This document shows, piece after piece, positions 1-6,522 of a DNA stretch of 20,164 nucleotides. The notes under the pieces are model-generated. The model did not search any database and was not told the DNA's origin. It saw nothing but the letters and a program-made list of their open reading frames with translations. Position 1 is the stretch's first letter. Each line of letters begins with the position of its first letter. Source of the stretch: an uncultured Spirochaetales bacterium (GTDB taxonomy: Bacteria > Spirochaetota > Spirochaetia > Sphaerochaetales > Sphaerochaetaceae); the NCBI GenBank assembly GCA_934247875.1, contig CAKQJZ010000034.1, positions 1 through 20,164 on the forward strand, written 5' to 3'. Both the position numbers and the translations under genes were made by a program.

Positions 1-90
1 ATCGCCTCTACAGTGCTTGAATCGAGGTTTTGTCCTCTTTTGAATTGGCATTTTCAAGATTCATGCGTAATGACTAACGCATAACCTACA

Positions 91-118
91 CTATTTAGAG
101 TAAAATAGTGAAAATTAG
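91..118 (+). repeat. Left part of 10-bp iteron array, separated by the IS
   Basis: The IS flank ends in 10-bp units: CTATTTAGAG (91-100, poorest match), TAAAATAGTG (101-110) and AAAATTAG (111-118, first 8 bases of the next unit). They are in phase with units on the other side of the IS. Bases 1-90 hold no gene that I can see, only weak hairpins (ATGCGT at 63-68 with ACGCAT at 77-82; GAGG at 24-27 with CCTC at 34-37). Confidence 0.55.
111..118. repeat. Left target-site duplication of the IS (AAAATTAG)
   Basis: The 8-bp AAAATTAG is repeated exactly at 1533-1540 on the other side of the element. Removing 119-1540 restores a continuous 10-bp tandem repeat, which supports this exact boundary. Confidence 0.9.
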
Positions 119-143
119 GGCTCAGTCACGAATTTTGTGGGAT
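119..143 (+). repeat. IS left terminal inverted repeat
   Basis: It begins GGCTCAGTCAC and ends TTGTGGGAT and matches the reverse complement of 1508-1532 at 19 of 25 positions. The TGA stop of the transposase (122-124, minus strand) lies inside this repeat, so the gene runs to within 3 bp of the element's end. Confidence 0.9.
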
Positions 144-1417
144 TTAGGGTTCCTAACGTAAGTCTCTCTACTAGCATCGAAGATCTTTAAGAAGAAGTAA
201 TCATCATCTGGATACCCATATCCTTGTCTTCTGATAGTCTTGATCTTATTGTTCATTCCTTCTACTTTGCCAGAGGATACCCTGAAGGTTGCATGAGCTA
301 TTATACCTTCAAAGTGGTTCTCCAAGAGTCTTGCGAACCATACGAAGTGCTTGTTCTTTGTTGAGTTGCAGATATCTATTATATCCGTTATCTCCGCAGC
401 CATAGTGCACTCACAGGAGAGCGTATAAGCGTATGTGAGCTTTTCCTTTACGATATCTGCAATGCAAAGCAATTCGTTTTCTTTCAGAAGGCTCTCATAT
501 TTGGCAAGAGTCGCAGTACCGTTCTTGCTGTCTTTTTTCTCTAATGTAGACCTGGAAGATGTAAGTATGAACTTGGTCTTTTTAAGTCTCTTTGCTTCCT
601 CTTCCTTGCCCTCTCTCTTGAGTCTTGCCTGTTCGTCTTTGCGTATTTCAGAGATTACCTTATCATTGAGATTCTTCTTGATGTGGAAATAATCGAATAC
701 ACACTGTATATGGGTGCATCGCTCTTCGAAGGCCTCTTGGTAGTCTGAGTTCATATCGCAGCATACAGCTTCCACATTGTCCATCCAGTCTTCGCCTGCG
801 AAATCGATAAAGTCATATATCACCTGCTTTTTCTTGCCATTGGCGAGATACAGCACATGGCCTGTATCCATGCTGAGGATAATGGTTGCATACTTGTGAC
901 CGTCATGCAGTTTGAATTCATCAATCCCTATGACCTTGGGTGTCTCATCAGGAGTCTTCCAGTCAGTGCTATCCGGTTTGCAGTACAAAGACTCAAGCCT
1001 TCGCTTATCAATTGCCTTGACAACGTTTTTGCCCAAACCTGTTAGATACGACACCTTCTTGAGTGTAAGCCCATGTCGCAATAGATCCTCTGCAAAGGTC
1101 AGTAGAGGTTCTGTTATTCGATGACCATCAGCTTGAAACTGGACTTCTTCCATTTGGGTAGCTTTACACTTAGGACAGTAATAACGATGTTTGGGGAACC
1201 TTACTGCTGAGAGAGTAGTCCCATATGGCAGATGATTGAGAACAACATCATAAGTGTCATGTATATGCATCTTCCCGCCGCATACAGGACATATGCAATC
1301 ATGGGACTCGAGCCCTCCATCAATTAGATAGATTCTCTTCTCTGTTACTGTAAGACCTTCTTTCGTATTTGTATTGATAAAGCCTTTCAAATCTGATGGT
1401 ATTGTGATAGTGTTCAA
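122..1417 (-). CDS. ISL3-family transposase, intact
   Basis: This 431-aa protein is predicted to catalyse cut-and-paste movement of the surrounding element. The N-terminus carries two CxxC pairs (CPVC, residues 43-46; CPKC, 81-84), the zinc-binding ribbon of ISL3 transposases, followed by a helix-turn-helix around 115-140. The DDE catalytic residues are probably D166 (GIDEF), D221 (CCDMNSDY) and E386 (KVEGMNNK); the last motif, with KTIRRQGYGY after it, is typical of this family. A lysine-rich helical stretch at about 255-285 lies between the second D and the E. The start is taken as TTG (minus strand, 1417-1415), because no ATG or GTG lies nearby in frame and AAGGAG occurs at 1429-1434. The 11-nt gap between them is long and is filled by one arm of a hairpin. 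No frameshift or internal stop is seen. Confidence 0.92.
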   Translation of the reverse strand: MNTITIPSDLKGFINTNTKEGLTVTEKRIYLIDGGLESHDCICPVCGGKMHIHDTYDVVLNHLPYGTTLSAVRFPKHRYYCPKCKATQMEEVQFQADGHRITEPLLTFAEDLLRHGLTLKKVSYLTGLGKNVVKAIDKRRLESLYCKPDSTDWKTPDETPKVIGIDEFKLHDGHKYATIILSMDTGHVLYLANGKKKQVIYDFIDFAGEDWMDNVEAVCCDMNSDYQEAFEERCTHIQCVFDYFHIKKNLNDKVISEIRKDEQARLKREGKEEEAKRLKKTKFILTSSRSTLEKKDSKNGTATLAKYESLLKENELLCIADIVKEKLTYAYTLSCECTMAAEITDIIDICNSTKNKHFVWFARLLENHFEGIIAHATFRVSSGKVEGMNNKIKTIRRQGYGYPDDDYFFLKIFDASRETYVRNPKSHKIRD

Positions 1418-1418
1418 G

Positions 1419-1472
1419 TGGGTCGTTTCTCCTTGTTTGATGTCGTTATCTAAACTTTAGGTTAACGACCCA
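1419..1472 (-). promoter_or_regulatory. Transposase leader with two alternative hairpins
   Basis: In the transposase leader, TGGGTCGTT (1464-1472 read on the minus strand) pairs perfectly with AACGACCCA (1419-1427), which sits between the ribosome binding site (1429-1434) and the TTG start (1415-1417). Part of the same 5' arm can instead pair with TAACGAC at 1442-1448 (GTCGTTA at 1463-1469), a local hairpin that would leave the ribosome site free. The two structures exclude each other. Control of transposase translation is inferred. Confidence 0.45.
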
Positions 1473-1507
1473 TTCTTTTTCAATTAGCTTTAGTTGCTTT
1501 TTATTTC

Positions 1508-1532
1508 ATCCCACAAGAAATGTGATTGACCC
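1508..1532 (-). repeat. IS right terminal inverted repeat
   Basis: Read on the minus strand it begins GGGTCAATCAC and ends TTGTGGGAT, pairing with 119-143. It lies upstream of the transposase gene. Confidence 0.9.
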
Positions 1533-1540
1533 AAAATTAG
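1533..1540. repeat. Right target-site duplication of the IS (AAAATTAG)
   Basis: This is the exact copy of 111-118, directly adjacent to the right inverted repeat. It is also part of the second unit of the repeat array upstream of fic. Confidence 0.9.
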
Positions 1541-1562
1541 TGAAATTTAGTGAAATTAAATG
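1533..1562 (+). repeat. Right part of 10-bp iteron array in the fic promoter
   Basis: Three consecutive 10-bp units are AAAATTAGTG (1533-1542), AAATTTAGTG (1543-1552) and AAATTAAATG (1553-1562). They directly abut the fic -10 box and cover its -35 region. The period equals one helical turn, so a protein could contact every unit on one face of the DNA. Confidence 0.6.
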
Positions 1563-1569
1563 ATATAAT
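1541..1569 (+). promoter_or_regulatory. Extended -10 promoter of fic
   Basis: A perfect TATAAT (1564-1569) is preceded by TGA (1561-1563), giving the TGnTATAAT extended -10 form. The -35 position (TGAAAT, 1541-1546) is weak and lies in the iterons. Only 7 nt separate TATAAT from the fic ATG, so transcription should start at or next to the start codon. Confidence 0.6.
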
Positions 1570-1576
1570 TCAGATA

Positions 1577-2683
1577 ATGATAAAAGTTCAAATCACAAAT
1601 GAGATGCTGAAGCTAATTTCTGCTATAGATGAAAAACGCTATGCTTTAGGCACAATTGAATTGCCAAAAACTATAAGCAACAAGCTACGCAAAAACTCTA
1701 AAAAGCGAAGCTCATATTCCTCAAACAAGATAGAAGGAAATCCGTTAAATGAACAACAGGCATTTGAAGCAATAGAAGCAGATGAACATAGGCATTTTTT
1801 GAGACCAGAGCAGGAAGTTAGAAACTATTATTTGGCATTGAATCTTTTAGAGAAGAAAATAGAAAACAAAGAAAAACTTTCTAAGGAACTTATACTTGAA
1901 GTTCAAGCATTGATTGAAAATGGTGCATCTAAAGAAAAGATTGGACTAAGAGGACCAATGCCGCCAGGATTTCTATTTGCTGTTTATGATTCAATCACAG
2001 GCAATCCTGATTATATACCTCCAGAATATTCAGATATCGAACCTCTGCTGGATGAACTTGTTAAGTATGTTAACACAACTGATGATCATCCGCTGATTGT
2101 AGCTGGTATTCTGCACTACCAATTAGTTACAATCCACCCTTTTGAAGATGGGAATGGACGTACTGCGCGTCTTATATCAGGCTATCTCCTTGACTATTAT
2201 GGATATGGATTCAATGGGATTGGCTCTCTTGATGAGCATTTTGCTTATAATCCAGATGAATATTATTCATCTCTACAAATGGGACTTCATCCTCTTTATT
2301 ATGAGGGAAGGAACAATCCTCCTCATCATGAAGTCTGGATAAATTATTTTCTACGTATGGTCAAACTTCATGCAGATAAAGCATATGAGATTTCAAAAGA
2401 TGTACAATCTACTGATTATGAAGAATGCTTATCGCACCTGTCATACAAAGAAAAAGAATTCCTTGCATACTTATTGAAGAATAAGATGTATGAATTCAGA
2501 CCAATAGATATTAGCAAAATGATCAACATCACGAATAGGACAGTCATTAATAGATGTGCAGCACTTGCTCTAAATGGATTTATCACTCCAAGCATTGTAA
2601 ATAAGAGAATAACATCTTATTCGCTAAGCAACTTAGCAAAGGAAAGTGAAGCAGCTTTAAAGGATAGTTTTCAGAACGATTAG
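1577..2683 (+). CDS. Fic family protein (class II, likely AMPylator) with C-terminal winged helix
   Basis: This 368-aa protein has the Fic core motif HPFEDGNGR (residues 187-195). H187 is the catalytic base for transfer of a nucleotide, usually AMP from ATP, to a hydroxyl of a target protein. The N-terminal domain contains SNKIEG (49-54), matching the (S/T)xxxE(G/N) inhibitory motif of class II Fic proteins, in which the glutamate blocks productive ATP binding. The last roughly 85 residues look like a winged helix-turn-helix, as in many stand-alone Fic proteins. The ATG at 1577 is preferred over an in-frame GTG at 1550, because the GTG lies upstream of the perfect -10 box. No Shine-Dalgarno precedes the ATG, so a leaderless mRNA is likely. 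No separate antitoxin gene lies beside it, as expected when inhibition is built in. The target is unknown. Confidence 0.88.
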   Translation: MIKVQITNEMLKLISAIDEKRYALGTIELPKTISNKLRKNSKKRSSYSSNKIEGNPLNEQQAFEAIEADEHRHFLRPEQEVRNYYLALNLLEKKIENKEKLSKELILEVQALIENGASKEKIGLRGPMPPGFLFAVYDSITGNPDYIPPEYSDIEPLLDELVKYVNTTDDHPLIVAGILHYQLVTIHPFEDGNGRTARLISGYLLDYYGYGFNGIGSLDEHFAYNPDEYYSSLQMGLHPLYYEGRNNPPHHEVWINYFLRMVKLHADKAYEISKDVQSTDYEECLSHLSYKEKEFLAYLLKNKMYEFRPIDISKMINITNRTVINRCAALALNGFITPSIVNKRITSYSLSNLAKESEAALKDSFQND

Positions 2684-2852
2684 TTCTATATCAGAAATAA
2701 TATCATCGTAAAGAATCTGCATATTATTCTCTTTTGCAATAGTATTGTTATCAGATAAGCTCAGATATGCCTCATATAATCATACCCTTCTCTCTCAGTT
2801 ATTGCCTTAGAGCTCTGACGACCTCTTTTTCAATTGTTTCATAGTCTTTCAT
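2657..2852 (-). pseudogene. Possible decayed small gene, frames broken twice
   Basis: On the minus strand an ATG (2850-2852) preceded by GGTGA encodes MKDYETIEKEVVRALRQ and stops at 2799-2801. Sensible acidic, helical sequence then continues in a second frame (EREGYDYMRHI) and a third (LSDNNTIAKENNMQILYDD and onward) to a TAA at 2657-2659, overlapping the 3' end of fic by 27 bp. This pattern suggests a small gene of about 60 residues carrying two indels. The family is not recognisable. It could be chance reading in AT-rich DNA. The gap between fic and the TetR gene holds nothing else apart from the TetR promoter. Confidence 0.28.
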
Positions 2853-2879
2853 AATTCACCGCTCACTATATATCTAGCA

Positions 2880-2907
2880 TTGACTTGGCAAAAACGAATA
2901 TTATTTT
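2880..2907 (+). promoter_or_regulatory. Predicted promoter of the TetR-family gene
   Basis: TTGACT (2880-2885) is followed after 16 bp by TATTTT (2902-2907). A perfect inverted repeat starts directly downstream, between this -10 and the ribosome site. Confidence 0.4.
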
Positions 2908-2908
2908 A

Positions 2909-2933
2909 TTTGAAAAGATGAATTATTTTCAAA
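2909..2933. promoter_or_regulatory. Perfect 8-bp inverted repeat, candidate TetR autoregulatory operator
   Basis: TTTGAAAA (2909-2916) and TTTTCAAA (2926-2933) form perfect arms around a 9-nt spacer. The 25-bp dyad lies between the predicted -10 and the AAGGAG ribosome site of the TetR gene, a usual position for an autoregulatory operator. The role is inferred. Confidence 0.45.
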
Positions 2934-2943
2934 AGGAGTGTCT

Positions 2944-3516
2944 ATGAGCAAGTCTACAACTAAAATAGCTATTGCATATGCATTGAAATCACTATTAGAG
3001 GAACAGCCTTTCAATAAGATTTCTGTTGGCGATATTGCTGCTAGAGCTGGAATCAATAGACAGACATTCTATTATCATTTTAGAGATATCTATGACTTAA
3101 CAGAGTGGATTTGCCTAGAAGAGGCAGACAAAGTCATTAAAGACAATAAGACACATGACACTTGGCAAAAAGGATACTTAGATGTGTTTCTAACTATCCA
3201 GAAAGAAAAGAACTTCGTAATGAATGTCTATCGCTATACACCAAAGGAATCTATATATCGCTATTTATACTCTGTTACCTACAATCTGCTTTATGGCGTA
3301 GTTGAAGAGATTGTAAAGAATGAGCATCTGTCTGTAAGAGAAGAAGATAAATCATTCATAGCAAACTTCTTCAAGTATTCATTTGTAGGCATTGTCCTGG
3401 AATGGATGGATAAAGACATGCAAGAAGATCCAAGACTGATAGTAAAACGTGTAGATAGCCTCATAATGGGAACTATGGAACAATCACTCCATAATGCCAA
3501 CTACACACATCGTTAA
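2944..3516 (+). CDS. TetR/AcrR-family transcriptional regulator
   Basis: This 190-aa protein has an N-terminal TetR DNA-binding domain; the helix-turn-helix spans about residues 26-46 and ends in the typical RQTFYYHF. The remaining roughly 140 residues would form the helical ligand-binding and dimerisation domain, which is divergent, as is normal for the family. The ATG at 2944 is chosen because AAGGAG (2933-2938) is 5 nt upstream; an in-frame GTG at 2938 overlaps that site. The next gene downstream, 144 nt away on the same strand, is oleate hydratase, whose promoter carries an inverted repeat. The likely role is repression of oleate hydratase and of itself, with a fatty acid or acyl derivative as possible inducer. 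The ligand and control are inferred. Confidence 0.85.
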   Translation: MSKSTTKIAIAYALKSLLEEQPFNKISVGDIAARAGINRQTFYYHFRDIYDLTEWICLEEADKVIKDNKTHDTWQKGYLDVFLTIQKEKNFVMNVYRYTPKESIYRYLYSVTYNLLYGVVEEIVKNEHLSVREEDKSFIANFFKYSFVGIVLEWMDKDMQEDPRLIVKRVDSLIMGTMEQSLHNANYTHR

Positions 3517-3536
3517 GACAAAATATAAGATTTGTC
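3517..3536. repeat. Inverted repeat after the TetR gene (GACAAA / TTTGTC)
   Basis: GACAAA (3517-3522) and TTTGTC (3531-3536) begin directly after the TetR stop codon. A short T-rich run follows (GTATTTTAC), so it could be a weak terminator. The same half-site recurs in the ohyA promoter dyad, so it could instead be an upstream regulator site. Confidence 0.4.
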
Positions 3537-3560
3537 GTATTTTACAGCAATGATTTCTTA

Positions 3561-3589
3561 TTTGTCTTTTCTTCAGACAAAGCTATAAA
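3561..3589 (+). promoter_or_regulatory. Predicted ohyA promoter with overlapping operator
   Basis: The -35-like TTGTCT (3562-3567), a 16-bp spacer and TATAAA (3584-3589) form a plausible promoter. The dyad TTTGTCT (3561-3567) / AGACAAA (3575-3581), 7-bp perfect arms with a 7-nt spacer, covers the -35 and most of the spacer. That is where a bound TetR-type repressor would block RNA polymerase. Confidence 0.5.
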
Positions 3590-3660
3590 ACTGCTAATTT
3601 TTTTCTGCTATTTTTCGAATTATATTCAAGACATCTTAATTACAAGAAGGAGAAAATAAG

Positions 3661-5457
3661 ATGTATTATTCAGCAGGAAATTACGAAGCATATGCTCGTC
3701 CAGAGAAACCAGAGGGAGCTGATAGAAAGTCAGCTTATATTATCGGTACAGGTCTAGCAGGTCTAAGCGCTGCCTTCTATCTTGTTCGAGATGGCCAGCT
3801 AAAAGGCAATCATATTCATTTACTTGAGAAGCTAGAACTAGCAGGTGGCAGCTGCGATGGCAGAAAGGATGTCACAAAAGGCTTCTACATGCGTGGCGGC
3901 AGAGAGATGGACAACCACTTCGAATGCATGTGGGATATGTTCAGAGATGTTCCATCAATTGAGACTCCAAACGTATCTGTACTAGATGAGTACTATTGGC
4001 TCAATAAGAAAGACCCTAACTACTCTCTTTGCAGAGCAAGCATCAACAGAGGCGAAGATGCGCACACAGATAAGTTATTCAAACTCGACAGAGAATCAGC
4101 ACTAGCACTATCTAAGCTATTCATGACACCAGAGAAGGATCTTGAAGACAAGAAGATCTCTGATGTTCTTCCTGAGTCATTCTGGGAGACGAACTTCTGG
4201 CTATATTGGCAGACAATGTTTGCATTCCAGAGATGGTCATCAGCTCTTGAGATGAAGAGATATCTTTGCAGATATTGCCATCATATCGACGGACTACCAG
4301 ATTTCACAGCATTGCGCTTTACTAAGTACAACCAGTATGAGAGCATGATTCTTCCTCTAGTAAAGTATCTTGAGTCTCATGGTGTAACAATTGAATATGG
4401 CATGAATGTTAAGAATGTCGTTATTGAAGAAGAGAACGGAAAGAAGTACGCTAAGAAAATCGAGTACATCAAAGATAACAAGCTTCAGAGCATCGATTTG
4501 ACAGATGATGACTTAGTATTCATCACTAACGGCTGCTGCACAGACACATCATGCTACGGCGACCAGACACATGCTCCAGACTTATCTTCAATCAAGAATG
4601 GTTCAGGCGAGTCATGGGATCTCTGGAAGAATATCGCTAGCCAGGCAAAGAATGATGAATATGGCAGACCAGAGGTATTCTGCGGCGATGTTGAGGCTAC
4701 TAACTGGATGAGCGCTACTGTTGCAACAAGCGATGAGGAAATCATTCAGAAGATCATTCATGTTTGCAAGAGAGACCCAAGAGAAGGAAAGGTAACAACA
4801 GGTGGTATTGTAACTGTAAAAGACAGTACTGAAAACTGGTATCTATCATGGACAATCAACCGTCAGCCTCAGTTCAAGTCTCAGGACAAGAACATGGTAC
4901 TTGTTTGGCTCTACTCTCTTAATACAAACAAGGAAGGCAACTTCATGAAGAAGCCTATGAAAGAGTGCACAGGCATCGAAGTATGTGAGGAATGGCTATA
5001 CCACATTGGTGTTGATGAAGATAAGATTGAAGACTGGGCAAAGAACAGATGCAACACAACAACTTGCTATATGCCTTATATCAACGCATTCTTCCAGCCA
5101 AGAAAGGAATCTGATAGACCTCTTGTTGTACCAGAGGGTGCTGTAAACTTCTCATTCGTTGGACAGTTTGCAGAGACTCCAAGAGACACAATCTTCACAA
5201 CAGAGTATTCAATCAGAACTGGCATGGAAGCTGTATATACACTTATGAACGTTGACCGTGGTGTTCCTGAAGTCTGGGGAAGCAAGTATGATGTCAGAGA
5301 GCTGTTAAAGGCTTGCTACTATGGACTTGATAAAAAGAGCTTAGAGGAAATTCCTCTATCACTAAAAGAGAAGATACTCTTGAAAGAGGTTAAGAAGCAC
5401 GTTGCAGGAACTGATTTAGAGCTCCTATTAAAAGAGAGCGGACTAATATCAGAGTGA
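3661..5457 (+). CDS. ohyA: Oleate hydratase (FAD-dependent, MCRA family)
   Basis: This 598-aa enzyme adds water to the cis-9 double bond of unsaturated fatty acids such as oleate, giving 10-hydroxystearate. The FAD-binding glycine motif GTGLAG is at residues 29-34, followed by the acidic EK at 56-57. The family-defining RGGREM is at 78-83, so E82 and Y201 (in SALEMKRY, 194-201) fall at the same numbers as the catalytic residues I recall for the Staphylococcus aureus enzyme. Length is normal for the family and the frame is intact. A good ribosome site (AGGAG, 3648-3652) precedes the ATG by 8 nt. A strong terminator follows, so the gene is probably monocistronic. The upstream TetR gene and promoter dyad suggest induction by fatty acids. 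In other bacteria the enzyme lowers toxicity of unsaturated fatty acids. Confidence 0.95.
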   Translation: MYYSAGNYEAYARPEKPEGADRKSAYIIGTGLAGLSAAFYLVRDGQLKGNHIHLLEKLELAGGSCDGRKDVTKGFYMRGGREMDNHFECMWDMFRDVPSIETPNVSVLDEYYWLNKKDPNYSLCRASINRGEDAHTDKLFKLDRESALALSKLFMTPEKDLEDKKISDVLPESFWETNFWLYWQTMFAFQRWSSALEMKRYLCRYCHHIDGLPDFTALRFTKYNQYESMILPLVKYLESHGVTIEYGMNVKNVVIEEENGKKYAKKIEYIKDNKLQSIDLTDDDLVFITNGCCTDTSCYGDQTHAPDLSSIKNGSGESWDLWKNIASQAKNDEYGRPEVFCGDVEATNWMSATVATSDEEIIQKIIHVCKRDPREGKVTTGGIVTVKDSTENWYLSWTINRQPQFKSQDKNMVLVWLYSLNTNKEGNFMKKPMKECTGIEVCEEWLYHIGVDEDKIEDWAKNRCNTTTCYMPYINAFFQPRKESDRPLVVPEGAVNFSFVGQFAETPRDTIFTTEYSIRTGMEAVYTLMNVDRGVPEVWGSKYDVRELLKACYYGLDKKSLEEIPLSLKEKILLKEVKKHVAGTDLELLLKESGLISE

Positions 5458-5486
5458 AGTAGACTTATATAACTGGCCTCGTGTAT

Positions 5487-5535
5487 TGGGTGTTGCTAGA
5501 TTCTCATGGAAAATGAGCTGCAACACCCATTTTTC
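5487..5535 (+). terminator. Strong intrinsic terminator of ohyA
   Basis: TGGGTGTTGC (5487-5496) pairs perfectly with GCAACACCCA (5520-5529) and is followed by TTTTT. A nested CTCAT/ATGAG stem lies inside. It isolates ohyA from psuK. Confidence 0.9.
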
Positions 5536-5548
5536 GTCACTGTATTCC

Positions 5549-5577
5549 TTTTCTATCAAGATAAGAAAGTGTACTAT
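5549..5577 (+). promoter_or_regulatory. Weak candidate psuK promoter
   Basis: TACTAT (5572-5577) is a fair -10, but the -35 (TTTTCT, 5549-5554) is poor. Some promoter must lie between the ohyA terminator and the psuK ribosome site, and this is the best candidate. The leader would be about 9 nt. Confidence 0.28.
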
Positions 5578-5592
5578 TTGTTTGGAGGAAAT

Positions 5593-6522
5593 ATGGGAAA
5601 TAGAATAGTCGTCATAGGCGCTACCAATACAGATATTGCTGGTCAGTGTCTATATCCCATGGTTCTAGAGGATTCAAATATCGGAACTGTCACTATAAGC
5701 ATTGGTGGTGTTGGCCATAACACAGCAATGAACTTAGCAAAGCTTGGTGAAGATGTGACATTCATTACAGCTTTAGGCTCTGATATCTTAAGCTACAACG
5801 CAAGAAAAGAGATGGAGAATATGATGGATATCTCCTCTTCTCTAATTGCAGAAGGCAGAAGCGGAGTATATCTCTATGTTGCTGATGAGAATGGCGATAT
5901 GCATGTAGCTGTTAATGATATGTCAGTGACAGATAAGCTTACTAAAGAATTCATCGAAGAAAAAAGAGAGATCATAGAAAACAGTCCATATCTAGTGCTA
6001 GATGCAAATCTTAGAGAAGAGACTATACATACAGCATCAACAATAGCAAAAGGCAAAGTAATCATCGATGCAGTATCGACATTGAAAGTACCTAAGCTAA
6101 AGTCATCGCTATCAAATATAGATGTACTGAAACTCAATAGAATGGAATTGGAAACACTCTCAGAGCTGCCAGCATCAACTGAAGCAGAAATAAAAGAAGC
6201 TTCCCTAAAGCTGCTTTCTCTTGGAGTAAAAGCTGTTATTACAACAGTTGGATCAAAGGGTGCATATTACTTAGACAAGAGCCAATTCCTCCACTCTGAA
6301 ATAGCTAAAGTCAGAAGCAGCAATACAAATGGCTGCGGAGATGCATTCCTTTCAGGCTTCGTCTCAGCATTAAGCAGAGATATAGATATTAAAAATGCGC
6401 TTAAGTTTGCATCTGCTACAGCAGGAGTTGCAGCTGAAAGTGCTGATACAATTGCAAAGAATATGAAAAAGAGCCTCGTTCAAAACCTGGCAAAGGAGAT
6501 AAAAGTTGAAGAATTATCTTGA
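5593..6522 (+). CDS. psuK: Pseudouridine kinase (PfkB/ribokinase family)
   Basis: This 309-aa sugar kinase is predicted to phosphorylate pseudouridine at the 5' position using ATP, the first step of pseudouridine breakdown. PfkB signatures are GGVGHNTA (residues 38-45) and the C-terminal NGCGDAF (246-252), where D250 is the catalytic base. The N-terminal GATNTDIAG resembles pseudouridine kinases rather than ribokinase or fructokinase. Specificity rests mainly on the overlapping psuG. The start is ATG 5593, 4 nt after GGAGG (5584-5588). An earlier in-frame ATG at 5506 falls inside the ohyA terminator and is rejected. The 3' end overlaps psuG by 17 nt. Confidence 0.88.
   Translation: MGNRIVVIGATNTDIAGQCLYPMVLEDSNIGTVTISIGGVGHNTAMNLAKLGEDVTFITALGSDILSYNARKEMENMMDISSSLIAEGRSGVYLYVADENGDMHVAVNDMSVTDKLTKEFIEEKREIIENSPYLVLDANLREETIHTASTIAKGKVIIDAVSTLKVPKLKSSLSNIDVLKLNRMELETLSELPASTEAEIKEASLKLLSLGVKAVITTVGSKGAYYLDKSQFLHSEIAKVRSSNTNGCGDAFLSGFVSALSRDIDIKNALKFASATAGVAAESADTIAKNMKKSLVQNLAKEIKVEELS

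Larger units (their letters stand above)
119..1532 (-). mobile_element. Complete ISL3-family insertion sequence (1414 bp)
   Basis: The element is bounded by imperfect 25-bp inverted repeats (119-143 and 1508-1532, 19 of 25 positions identical, both starting GG and ending TGTGGGAT on their own strands). A perfect 8-bp direct repeat AAAATTAG lies immediately outside (111-118 and 1533-1540). It carries one long open reading frame, the transposase, on the minus strand. Inverted repeats of about this length starting with GG, an 8-bp target duplication and a transposase with N-terminal zinc-binding cysteines are characteristic of ISL3. Intact ends, an identical duplication and an uninterrupted transposase suggest a recent and potentially active copy. 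It lies just upstream of the fic promoter and splits a 10-bp tandem repeat array. Confidence 0.93.

Noticed and set aside
63..82. Hairpin ATGCGT/ACGCAT as a terminator or attachment site
   Set aside because: Only 6 bp with an 8-nt loop and no T-run; the neighbouring gene is outside the window.
1550..1576. GTG start for fic at 1550
   Set aside because: It lies upstream of the perfect TATAAT at 1564-1569 and inside the iteron array, with no ribosome site.
5506..5592. Earlier in-frame ATG for psuK at 5506, adding 29 residues
   Set aside because: It lies within the ohyA terminator hairpin, has no ribosome site, and the extension is not like the family. GGAGG before 5593 decides the start.
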